Part shown: piece by piece, positions 35,733 through 43,636 of the stretch | Numbering within the stretch: the first letter of the stretch is position 1 | How the letters are laid out: the number at the start of each line of letters is the position of its first letter | Origin: Leptospira sp. GIMC2001 | Lineage (GTDB): Bacteria; Spirochaetota; Leptospiria; Leptospirales; Leptospiraceae | DNA: 64,000 bases | NCBI RefSeq assembly: GCF_028462125.1 | Contig: NZ_CP115468.1 | Span: 496,001-560,000 of the forward strand | Reading direction: 5' to 3' | Translations under genes and position numbers: made by a program | The notes under the pieces: generated by a model | Database searches by the model: none | What the model was told of the DNA's origin: nothing | Seen by the model: only the letters and a program-made list of their open reading frames with translations

Positions 35733-37000
35733 TGAGATCACGATTTTTTAATTTGTTTCAAATGAATAAATTGAATACAATCATCGTTTTTTTTCTGATT
35801 CAAGCACCTAATGCAGTGTTGGCGCAACCAAATTACCAGAGAGCCCTTGAATCTATGCAGCAAGGTTTACCTAAAGAGGCTTTAGTTGAGATCAATCAAG
35901 CGATCTCTACTGACAGAAACAATGACAATTTCCTGGCTTATCGTGCATTTATCTTGCGGCATCTTGATCGGAATGAGGAAGCATTATCTGATATAAAAAC
36001 GGCAATCAAGTTAAACAATCAGGAAGGCTGGTATTTTATAGAAGCTACATTGATTTCTCATAGAATCGGATACTTAAATTTTGCAAAAAAATATGTTAAC
36101 CGTGCTTTAGAATTTGGTGCAGTTGCCTTAGGTTCAGATAATTACGATTATGCACTTAAGATGCATGATGAATTGCAGGATTATGATTATGAACTCGATT
36201 TGAAATTTGATCCTAAGAATCCAGACCTTGAGTATGAATCTGATGGTTTGCTTAAAATAATAGTTCCATCTGCAGGATATCCGTATCAAGACTCGAACTA
36301 TTCGATTACCGGAGCGACAATTGCAAAAAAAGAAAAAGTGTATGATACTGAATATATTTTTTTGAAACCGACTTCCAATTCAATATCTATTAAGATGAAA
36401 ATCAGAAAGAAAGCTTATTCTTATATTCCGCTATTCAAAAATTATAAGCCCAATAAAAAATTTACTAAATCTGTTTCTAAATATTTAGGAGATTCTCCTC
36501 GAATGAATCTCCAGTCTCAGAATTTGAAATCCGTAGCGAATTCCTTAAAGGGTTCAAATGATCTAAGCACCATACATAACACTCTGAATTGGGTGAATCA
36601 GAATATGATTAAATTGGATCATGTTCCCACTTGGAATAGCATCGAAGATCTATTGAGAGAAAAAAAGATTGAATGTGGCACGGGCAGCTTTACTGTCATA
36701 GCTCTGTTGAGATCGAATGGTATTCCTGCAAGACAAGTTTGGGGTCCAATAGATAACAAGATTCCCGTAGGATTTCTAAAAGGTCACGTATGGACCGAAG
36801 TTTTTCTCAATAGGATTGGCTGGGTTCCAGTTGAACAATTTGATTCGAATACATTGGGTCAGCTTCCGATATCTTACATTCGCATGGCTACTCATAGCGA
36901 TCATCTTTATGAGAATCGACCTCTTTCAAATATGATAAAAATTATGAATCATGATAAATATGGAGATATAATCCCTTACAAAAGAAATAAAATAAATTGA
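35729..37000 (+). CDS. TPR plus transglutaminase-like protein, exported
   Basis: 423 residues with a signal-like segment (about 13-33). Residues about 35-150 contain TPR repeats (YRAFILRHLDRNEEALSDIK). Residues about 300-390 form a transglutaminase core: IECGTGSFTVIALLRSNGIP supplies the catalytic Cys, GHVWTEVFLNRIGWVPVEQF the His, and the following Asp completes the triad. Bacterial members are usually peptidases or amidases of the envelope. It overlaps the SPFH gene by 4 bases. Confidence 0.8.
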   Translation: MMRSRFFNLFQMNKLNTIIVFFLIQAPNAVLAQPNYQRALESMQQGLPKEALVEINQAISTDRNNDNFLAYRAFILRHLDRNEEALSDIKTAIKLNNQEGWYFIEATLISHRIGYLNFAKKYVNRALEFGAVALGSDNYDYALKMHDELQDYDYELDLKFDPKNPDLEYESDGLLKIIVPSAGYPYQDSNYSITGATIAKKEKVYDTEYIFLKPTSNSISIKMKIRKKAYSYIPLFKNYKPNKKFTKSVSKYLGDSPRMNLQSQNLKSVANSLKGSNDLSTIHNTLNWVNQNMIKLDHVPTWNSIEDLLREKKIECGTGSFTVIALLRSNGIPARQVWGPIDNKIPVGFLKGHVWTEVFLNRIGWVPVEQFDSNTLGQLPISYIRMATHSDHLYENRPLSNMIKIMNHDKYGDIIPYKRNKIN

Positions 37001-37055
37001 CTAAACCAAATTTATTTTGCTTTGAATATTTAACATATCAGACTAGATTTAGATT

Positions 37056-38888
37056 ATGAAGCCATTTATTTTTATAGCTTTGATCTTAAATTTTGCTATC
37101 ATATCAAATCTTAGTGCTGATGCAAAATACATTGGTAAAAAACCAAAAGAATATCTCGAAAATTACGAATTACCTCGAACACCAAGCTTAGTCTATGAAG
37201 ACTTGATGAAGATCAAGCATCCTGATGATTTCAGTTTTCAACTCAAATTGGATAAAAATTCAGGATCAACAATCGGACCTGATGGCGGCGAAGTTCAAAT
37301 CTGGGGAAAAGGTTCCTATACATGGAATTTAAAGAATAGGAATAAATTTACAAGATGGAACGAAAATCAATGGGAACTAAAAACTCCAACTCATACTTTC
37401 CGATCGAATAAAGGCGGACATAGTGTCTGGACAGCTATAATTTATATTGTTTATCCAGATTCATCCTGTATATTCAAGAACTCCATACCAAATACAGATG
37501 TCTTTCAGTTTACTTATGATAAGCCTTGCTATCAAGCAATTGTATCTCAGGATGGTTACACCTACAGTAAGGAAATGATTTTGGAACCCAAAGAAAAACC
37601 GGGCTTGCATTACGACATTGTGCATCCAACATTCTGGGGTACAAATCGTACACAAATTGGATCTTATGATATAACCTATTCCGACAATTGGCAACCTTAT
37701 ATCGATGTGCTCTCGAAGTGGAATAGGTTGGATCCATTTCTTGATTATATAAAAAAAGAGTTTGGATATGAATCTCCTCGAATAAAAGCTGTTCTCCACG
37801 AATCCAAAGAAAAATTCTGGATCTATTCCAATAAGTCACCTAACAACAAGGAATCTTGTACTGGTTGGTCGCTAAAGACCATGTTCACTTTATGTCCAGA
37901 TGCATTTCAGATATTTTCAAAGACAAAGGATACAGCTGTTTTTCAAGCACAGCTTGAGTCTGCACAATTTAAAGGACTTCTTCATGATACAGTTCATTAT
38001 ACTCAAGCAAATCGTTGTGAGAATTTGCGTATAGACAATGTTGCAAAATTCACTTCGCCTTGGTTTGTTGAAGGTATAGCCGAACTTGCAATTTTTCAGA
38101 CCAATCCTAAAATGCGAAGCGAAGCTTATCGATTATTTTTTGACAAATATTTAGATTCTAAACCAAGTTTATCAAAGGCAAATGATCCCAATTTTCAAGA
38201 CTATAGACTGATCGGCTTGATGTTTCTAAATTATTTGTCGCACCAATTCGGCAACAAATCTATTCAAAAATTTTATGACCTTACCTGCTATAATTTATCT
38301 CAGAATACTGCGTTTACAAAAGCATTTGGCACATCCATTGATTCAGAATTTAAAAGAATGTATGAATATTACAATTCTCAAAAATCTTCAATTGAATCAA
38401 ACCTATATTCGTGGTCATTATTTTCGAATTCTAAAACAGATTACATTGGTAACATAGATGATGGAAAAGGATGCAAACTAATTGATCCAGAGATGATGAA
38501 TGAGCTAAAAATTTGGAACTCGCCCAGTCATAAAAATATTTCTAGCAGTGACCTATCGGAAAAGTTTTATAAATACGATGATTCACCTTGTATATTAGGG
38601 GCTTATAATTTTGATTTTGAAAAGCTAGCAGGAAAATATGAAGGATATTTTACAGGTGAATTGCCAAAGTTAGGATATCAGAAAGTTTTTTTGAGTAAAA
38701 ATAATTATTATTCTATTCTTGGGGAAGAATTTACAGTTCATATTGGTGAGGATGAAGTGCAATGGGAGATGGGAAAGCTCAGAATTATCAATTGGAAATC
38801 TAAACCAGATCGACAGATCCAATTTCCTAGCGGATGGAAGATCCATTGTTGGAATAGAGAAAGTGGATGTTCCAAACCATTTAAGTGA
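37056..38888 (+). CDS. exported gluzincin-like peptidase (HDxxH), unknown family
   Basis: 610 residues with a signal peptide (MKPFIFIALILNFAIISNLS, then ADA). The N-terminal 230 residues look beta-rich. Residues about 308-350 carry GLLHDTVHYTQ followed by SPWFVEGIAELAIF. This spacing and the WFxEGxAE consensus are those of MA-clan metallopeptidases (HExxH...E), but Asp replaces the usual catalytic Glu in HDTVH. It may be a weak or inactive peptidase. The gene starts 56 bases after the transglutaminase gene. Confidence 0.65.
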   Translation: MKPFIFIALILNFAIISNLSADAKYIGKKPKEYLENYELPRTPSLVYEDLMKIKHPDDFSFQLKLDKNSGSTIGPDGGEVQIWGKGSYTWNLKNRNKFTRWNENQWELKTPTHTFRSNKGGHSVWTAIIYIVYPDSSCIFKNSIPNTDVFQFTYDKPCYQAIVSQDGYTYSKEMILEPKEKPGLHYDIVHPTFWGTNRTQIGSYDITYSDNWQPYIDVLSKWNRLDPFLDYIKKEFGYESPRIKAVLHESKEKFWIYSNKSPNNKESCTGWSLKTMFTLCPDAFQIFSKTKDTAVFQAQLESAQFKGLLHDTVHYTQANRCENLRIDNVAKFTSPWFVEGIAELAIFQTNPKMRSEAYRLFFDKYLDSKPSLSKANDPNFQDYRLIGLMFLNYLSHQFGNKSIQKFYDLTCYNLSQNTAFTKAFGTSIDSEFKRMYEYYNSQKSSIESNLYSWSLFSNSKTDYIGNIDDGKGCKLIDPEMMNELKIWNSPSHKNISSSDLSEKFYKYDDSPCILGAYNFDFEKLAGKYEGYFTGELPKLGYQKVFLSKNNYYSILGEEFTVHIGEDEVQWEMGKLRIINWKSKPDRQIQFPSGWKIHCWNRESGCSKPFK

Positions 38889-38894
38889 GAAATA

Positions 38895-39191
38895 TTGATT
38901 GAACGGTATTTAGTTGATTCGGAATATTCTTATTCTGTAAAAATTAAAATTGGAATTCATTCTGGTTCAAGTCTTGCAGTGAATTCAAATGATAAGTTAG
39001 ATTATTTTGGAACAACCGTTAATAAAGCTGCGAGAATCCAAGGATTGGCAGAAGGAGGGGAGATTGTCATGGAGACTAAATGGGATGACGATGATCTTCC
39101 TGTTCATGAAGGATTTGAAAGAATTAAATTCCAAAGTGAACTCAAGGGAATTAAAGGGGATCAGAATTTAGTTAGGTGGAAATTGACCTAA
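38895..39191 (+). pseudogene. 5'-truncated class III adenylate/guanylate cyclase remnant
   Basis: 98 residues from a TTG. KIKIGIHSGSSLAVNSNDKL and DYFGTTVNKAARIQGLAEGG are the C-terminal half of a class III cyclase domain and include the transition-state Asn/Arg (TVNKAAR), but the N-terminal half with both metal-binding aspartates is absent. It cannot be a working cyclase by itself. It lies in the same frame as the preceding gene, just after its TGA. It ends 1 base before a convergent gene. Confidence 0.7.
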
Positions 39192-39192
39192 C

Positions 39193-40005
39193 TCAAAATT
39201 CAACAATAGCCCTTATAACGAAAATGGGCTTATATATTTTATTATCCAGTTCTTGATTCAATCCAAGGCCTAGATGAAAGCTTGTGTGTTTGGTAAGGTG
39301 ATACTTTGTATTAGGTAAGATAACTATTTCACTTTCTTTTTTGAAATCAGTTCTATAATTTATTTCTAAACCGAATATCCAAGTCTCATCCATGTCATAG
39401 AATAAATTACCATTCCAAAGATACCGGTTAGATTTGACATTCTTTGGAATTTTAGGCTCTTCAAGATTATATCGATCATGAATATTTACATTCAATCCTT
39501 GATAGCTCTTTCCAGAAAAAGTCTCAAATCCATTCATCATCAGAAAACTAATGGAATCATTGAGTTTATAGGCAGAAAGATAAAGTGCTGTGTAAGTCTC
39601 ACCATTTCCTTTCTTGGATAGTTTCGCTATAGTTTGGATTCCATGTTGATAATAGCCGATTGTACCCATTGTCCACTGGTAGGCGAATTTTCCTTCTTTG
39701 AGAAAAGATTCTTCCATAGCAATTTCTAATTCTACAGCGTGATTATCAAGGAATGCATATTCAATTTCTGGCGAATAGATGGTTGCATTTCCTTTACTGG
39801 TTGTCGTGAGAATATTTCCTTCAATTTCTCCTTTTTTAGCTCCGAGATTTCGTATTAAATCAAAATTCAATGGTTCAGGAACAAAGAAATCTCTTTTATA
39901 ATTCTTCCCCTGAGCAAGAAGGGAACTATTCTTAGGTAGAACTATAAGAAGAATGATAGTTAAGAAAAATAAAGAAATATCTCGTAATCTAAAATATTTT
40001 TCCAT
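39193..40005 (-). CDS. putative outer-membrane beta-barrel protein
   Basis: 270 residues with a long signal-like segment (about 9-31, LFFLTIILLIVLPKNSSLLA) and a body of alternating strands (YLWNGNLFYDMDETWIFGLE, TSFHLGLGLNQELDNKIYKP) ending in EF, a terminal aromatic typical of BAM-dependent barrels. About 10-12 strands look possible. No family is recognised. It could be a sensor or transporter of small molecules. Confidence 0.6.
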   Translation of the reverse strand: MEKYFRLRDISLFFLTIILLIVLPKNSSLLAQGKNYKRDFFVPEPLNFDLIRNLGAKKGEIEGNILTTTSKGNATIYSPEIEYAFLDNHAVELEIAMEESFLKEGKFAYQWTMGTIGYYQHGIQTIAKLSKKGNGETYTALYLSAYKLNDSISFLMMNGFETFSGKSYQGLNVNIHDRYNLEEPKIPKNVKSNRYLWNGNLFYDMDETWIFGLEINYRTDFKKESEIVILPNTKYHLTKHTSFHLGLGLNQELDNKIYKPIFVIRAIVEF

Positions 40006-40067
40006 CTCGATCCATGATTCAAAAAATAGCTTAAATTCAAAATTTTTTTTATAAGCTTGTTATAGAA

Positions 40068-40289
40068 CTAAAGTTGTTTTATTAGTGATCGAAGATCGTT
40101 GATTAATGAGAAAGGCGTTGGTTTTACTTCTTCTGCAAGCTTGATTGCATCATTAATAGTACGAACTAGAATTACTTTTTCTGATTCATATGCTGACGTC
40201 GGCATGGACTTTTTATTATTTTTGAATACCGTTGCTTTTTTATCAATGATCTCAATAATTTGATTTAAATATTCTACTTTATTGTCCAT
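40068..40289 (-). CDS. small hypothetical helical protein
   Basis: 73 residues of mixed charge, mostly helical (VEYLNQIIEIIDKKATVFKN), without a signal peptide or cysteines. AAAAGGAT about 10 bases upstream of the ATG is a plausible RBS. It lies 62 bases upstream of the beta-barrel gene on the same strand. No family is recognised. Confidence 0.5.
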   Translation of the reverse strand: MDNKVEYLNQIIEIIDKKATVFKNNKKSMPTSAYESEKVILVRTINDAIKLAEEVKPTPFSLINDLRSLIKQL

Positions 40290-40349
40290 TTAAGATTGAT
40301 CCTTTTCTATTTTCTCTTCTGTTTAGTATATCATTTGAATTAGCTGAAG

Positions 40350-41513
40350 ATGTCTAGTGATTCTTCCATCGGATTAGAACTCGCGCGCGATCAGTTTATG
40401 CTTGACTTGAGAATTCTTTTAAAAATTCCTGGTTCCATGATGCAAAAATTCAGTCATTGTCAAAATTCAATTCTGAAAAACTCATTGGTATTGACGATGA
40501 TTATGATTTTATTTCTTGAATGTTCTAATGTTATTGGAACGGACGATAAGGATTCATTAGAGAATCAAGATATACTGCTTTCATACTTTCTTTCACAGCA
40601 GACAGGTTCTGAGACTCGCAGAGAAGCACTGGATAAAATTGGAATATTACCTTTATCAACACCAAATTCTGAACATGATACTAAAGAGCAGATTGCGTTA
40701 GGAGAAAAAATATTTCGTGATAACAAGCTTTCCAAAAATCAAGTACAATCTTGTCTGACCTGTCATCCTATTGATGGCAATAGAGCGGGAATGGATAGGC
40801 AATCAACATCTTTAGGTACTTTTGGGCAAATTGGAAAAAGAAACACACCTACCATATTTAATGTGGGATATCTACCTACTTTATTTTGGGATGGAAGAAG
40901 AACAAAACTTGAAGACCAAGCTATCGATCCTTTTTTGGATCCGCTTGAGATGACTCTGGATTCCGAGGCTGAATTGCTATCGAAATTGCAATCTGATTAG
41001 AGTTATGCGACATTTTTTGCTAATGCTTATCCTGAAAATCCAAGTATCAGTATTCAATCTCTTAAGAATGCTTTAGCAGCTTTCGAAAGATCTCTAGTAT
41101 CCAGATCTAGATTTGACGATTTCATGGATGGGAACTTAGCGGCACTAAGTTCCGAAGAAAAAGTTGGACTTCAACTATTTATGGATGTAGGTTGTACAAA
41201 TTGTCACAATGGCAATTTATTGGGTGGACGAAACTTTGGAAAAGTTGATAGTATTTATTCTTATAATCCAAATGATCTGGGTCGTTTTGAATTTACGGGT
41301 AATGAATCCGATAAATATTTTTTTAAAATTCCTTCGCTCCGAAATGTAGTTTTGACTCAACCATATTTTCATGATGGTAGTGTGCAAACGATTCAGGAAG
41401 CTGTGAATAGAATGAATGCGTACAATTTGAACCGTCAATTGGACAGATCGGAAATCAATACAATCATTTCGTTTTTGAATGCACTTTCGGACAAAGCAAA
41501 GGTCACAAGATAA
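40350..41513 (+). pseudogene. di-heme cytochrome c peroxidase (MauG-like) interrupted by an amber codon
   Basis: The reading frame has one internal TAG at 40998-41000; both sides are otherwise open and make a single protein. The first part has a hydrophobic segment ending FLECS, the IALGEKIFRDNKLSKNQ motif and heme site 1 (SCLTCHPIDG). The second part has GLQLFMDVGCTNCHNG (heme site 2) and PSLRNVVLTQPYFHDG. The codon sits in QSD-stop-SYATFF, inside the domain. It should be a periplasmic peroxidase or oxidase. The exact start is uncertain (40350, 40437 or 40440). Recent loss, stop readthrough or a base-call error are all possible. Confidence 0.75.
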
Positions 41514-41539
41514 TAAGCCTGTATTTCTAATCTATTGAT

Positions 41540-41570
41540 TTGACAAAAACTCTTATGATAAAAATATAGT
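41540..41570 (+). promoter_or_regulatory. candidate promoter of the cobalamin riboswitch transcript
   Basis: TTGACA at 41540-41545 is a perfect -35 box. TATAGT at 41565-41570 (spacer 19) or AATATA at 41563 (spacer 17) would be the -10. Initiation near 41577 would place the transcript start just before the aptamer. Confidence 0.45.
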
Positions 41571-41574
41571 CCTT

Positions 41575-41682
41575 ATCCTTCAGGGAGGAAACAGGTGACA
41601 TTCCTGTGCTGACCCGCAACTGTGATACATTGATTTAGCCTAGACTAAGTTAAATGGTAAGCCAGATCTTCCCCGCAAAGAA
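41575..41682 (+). ncRNA. cobalamin (B12) riboswitch aptamer
   Basis: The conserved elements are in order: CAGGGAGGAAACAGGTGACA, TTCCTGTGCTGACCCGCAAC with TGTGA, then GGTAAGCCAGATCTTCCCC. These are the core and the receptor-loop strand of the AdoCbl-type riboswitch. The variable arm between them (41621-41655) is AT-rich. It is on the plus strand, directed at the two lipoprotein genes starting at 41887. No B12 transport or biosynthesis gene lies downstream. Confidence 0.93.
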
Positions 41683-41734
41683 CTCTCCGTGGTATGGGAA
41701 CTTTGCATCTTACTATCTCACTTTCGTGAGCATA

Positions 41735-41768
41735 TTAAGGGGGCCCCGAAGGTAAAATCGGGGCACCC
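41735..41768 (+). promoter_or_regulatory. GC-rich hairpin downstream of the riboswitch
   Basis: CCCCGA pairs with TCGGGG around AGGTAAAA, extended by flanking G and C runs. A second, smaller stem, CTCAC/GTGAG, lies at 41717-41731. Neither is followed by a U-run, so they are not simple terminators. They may belong to the expression platform. Confidence 0.45.
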
Positions 41769-41849
41769 GAATGAAAAATATATTTTATTGTCATAAGCTC
41801 GATGAATTCGTTTATACTTATGAGATAACTATATTATTTTTCAAAGGCG

Positions 41850-41881
41850 TTCCCCTAAATTCAGAACAAGATTTAGGAGAA
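41850..41881 (+). promoter_or_regulatory. Shine-Dalgarno-masking hairpin
   Basis: TTCCCCTAAAT pairs with ATTTAGGAGAA (one mismatch in 11 pairs) around a 10-base loop. The second strand contains the AGGAG ribosome binding site of the gene starting at 41887, so the stem would block initiation. It lies about 170 bases after the aptamer. Confidence 0.65.
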
Positions 41882-41886
41882 TCTAA

Positions 41887-42480
41887 ATGAAAAAACAATT
41901 ACAACTAACGGTCGCTATATTAGCGATTCTATTTTCTGCTGCATGCAGTGATTCTGGTAAGGTAGATCAGTCTGAAGCTGATCTGAATTTATTAACTGGG
42001 CTCGTATTGGGACAACAAAGAGGTCAGGCTGATGTGCTTTCTACTCTAACTGAAATTAGGGGATATTGGTCTGGTGGATTTTGTAGCGGTGGCAATTGCA
42101 CAGGTTTCACAACCAATGTTTCTATTGCGCAAGACCCGTCTGGTTTTGGGGTTTGGGCATCTGGCAATGGTTATCAAAGAATAATATCAGTTGATAATCA
42201 AGCAAGAAATCTAATCGTTCAATATCGCCCGAATGATAGCTTTAGTCCAAGCCGATATACAAGAATCTTGTGGACTGCACCAACTACTTCATCGTGTGAG
42301 AATGGCGCATCCAAATGTTTCTTCTATTGTACAGTTTTTCCAAATTTCACAACGCTTGAAGCAGCTCAGAATGCAGATCTATCGTCCTATAGTTCCGCAA
42401 ATCCAGCGACTACAGGATGTGGATCCTTTGGATGGAGTAAAGCACTATTTGTTTCATCCAATCCAACAAATTGGAATTGA
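41887..42480 (+). CDS. cobalamin-riboswitch-controlled lipoprotein, unknown
   Basis: 197 residues with a strong signal peptide and lipobox (AILFSAAC), an acidic spacer with the hydrophobic run LNLLTGLVLG, and a Cys-rich beta domain (GGFCSGGNCTGF, CENGASKCFFYC, GCGSFGW). Several aromatic and glycine residues suggest a binding surface. It is the first gene after the B12 riboswitch, so a role in capturing or sparing cobalamin at the cell surface is inferred. No known B12-binding motif is visible. Confidence 0.78.
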   Translation: MKKQLQLTVAILAILFSAACSDSGKVDQSEADLNLLTGLVLGQQRGQADVLSTLTEIRGYWSGGFCSGGNCTGFTTNVSIAQDPSGFGVWASGNGYQRIISVDNQARNLIVQYRPNDSFSPSRYTRILWTAPTTSSCENGASKCFFYCTVFPNFTTLEAAQNADLSSYSSANPATTGCGSFGWSKALFVSSNPTNWN

Positions 42481-42494
42481 GATTATATAGATAA

Positions 42495-42530
42495 TAATTC
42501 AGACCTCGTTGTCTTAGGCGGGGTCTGATG
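42495..42530 (+). promoter_or_regulatory. intercistronic hairpin
   Basis: CAGACCTCG and CGGGGTCTG can pair (one G-U) between the two lipoprotein genes. It is not followed by a T-run, so it may be a partial terminator or an mRNA-stabilising stem. Confidence 0.4.
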
Positions 42531-42574
42531 TTCAAACAGATTAGAAATACTTAGTAATAGTTGGGAAGGTTGCC

Positions 42575-43519
42575 ATGATAAATAGATTGAATAGATTGAT
42601 AAAAATAATTATAAAAAATATTTCGAATATTTTGATTTTTTTAAATACAATGAAAATTGCGAATATTTCAAATAGAATACTTATGCTCGGTGTATTCATA
42701 TTTATGATTGCCTGTGGAGTAGAAAAGGATGAGAATCAAGATGATTTGATCGCTCTACTTGCACTCTCTCAAACTATAAACAATCCATCACAAAATACGA
42801 ATTGTCCGCCTGCAAGTTTGCCAAGTGATATTCCAATAGCTAATACGGTTGTATCGGCCGGTTCTACGATCGCAAATTTCAATGACTCCTCAAAAGCGGT
42901 TAATGGAATATGTGGAGCAGGAGAAACTTCTGGATCTTTCGATGTTTATGCACTGAATCTTACGGGAACTGGTTCTTCTCTGGTCTTATCATGGGGTGGT
43001 AAAACCGTTAAAAATGTTGCAGGCATTGATTTTGTAGTTTATGAAAATGCATTTAAGCTAAGTGATACGAGTGATCGTTATGCGTTTGATCCAACGGTTG
43101 TCCAAGTTTCTAATGATGGAACAATCTATTGTGGCTTTGATTTGAGCGGATTCAACGGATCAACAGCGGATAGTAATAAAATTGGTTCTTGGCCTGGTTT
43201 CGGTGGATTGCGTCCAGTTCTGTACAATATGGTTTCCAGAACTTTCACTCTTTCTCAACTCTTTACATCAAGTGGTAATGGCTTTCTCGTTGGAGGCGGT
43301 GACGGTTTTGATCTAGACAACCTAACAGATAACGATGCACAGAATGCAGCGTGCAATACTGTAGCAAAGAATAATATTCAATCAAATGGATTTAAATTTA
43401 TTAAAATGATATCAGCGACTGCAGTTACCAATCCTGCAACAGGAAATGGTTATACATATCCGCATGCATTTACCAATGGACCAGATATAGACGGGGTTGT
43501 AGCAAGATCGGTTGAGTAA
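42575..43519 (+). CDS. second lipoprotein after the cobalamin riboswitch (VYENAF-type surface domain)
   Basis: 314 residues. The ATG at 42575 is preceded by GGGAAGG at ideal spacing; the ATG at 42650 is not, so the long n-region seems real. The lipobox is FMIAC, then comes an acidic stretch with LIALLALSQ. The domain has VAGIDFVVYENAFKLSDTSD, VVQVSNDGTIYCGFDLSG, WPGFGGLRPVLYN and FLVGGGDGFDLDNL, a pattern found in secreted leptospiral and Bacteroidetes surface proteins. It ends with a patch rich in Asn and Gly. The distance to the upstream gene (94 bases) allows one transcript. Confidence 0.78.
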   Translation: MINRLNRLIKIIIKNISNILIFLNTMKIANISNRILMLGVFIFMIACGVEKDENQDDLIALLALSQTINNPSQNTNCPPASLPSDIPIANTVVSAGSTIANFNDSSKAVNGICGAGETSGSFDVYALNLTGTGSSLVLSWGGKTVKNVAGIDFVVYENAFKLSDTSDRYAFDPTVVQVSNDGTIYCGFDLSGFNGSTADSNKIGSWPGFGGLRPVLYNMVSRTFTLSQLFTSSGNGFLVGGGDGFDLDNLTDNDAQNAACNTVAKNNIQSNGFKFIKMISATAVTNPATGNGYTYPHAFTNGPDIDGVVARSVE

Positions 43520-43578
43520 TTGCGAATATACTAACAGGTTCCCTTAATTTTTGCTATCGCTCAAAAAATAAAGCAAAA

Positions 43579-43610
43579 ATACTAAATATTTTATAGAAAA
43601 TATTTAGTAT
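43579..43610. terminator. AT-only perfect hairpin between convergent genes
   Basis: ATACTAAATATTTT and AAAATATTTAGTAT form a perfect 14-base inverted repeat with loop ATAG. A further direct copy of TACTAAATATT follows at 43615-43625. It lies between two converging genes and may act as a bidirectional terminator, though it has no GC pairs in its core. Confidence 0.45.
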
Positions 43611-43636
43611 TAAATACTAAATATTAAAAAATAATT

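Noticed and set aside
42233..42490. 85-residue plus-strand open frame
   Set aside because: It is the +1 frame of the riboswitch-controlled lipoprotein gene, whose own frame has signal peptide and RBS.
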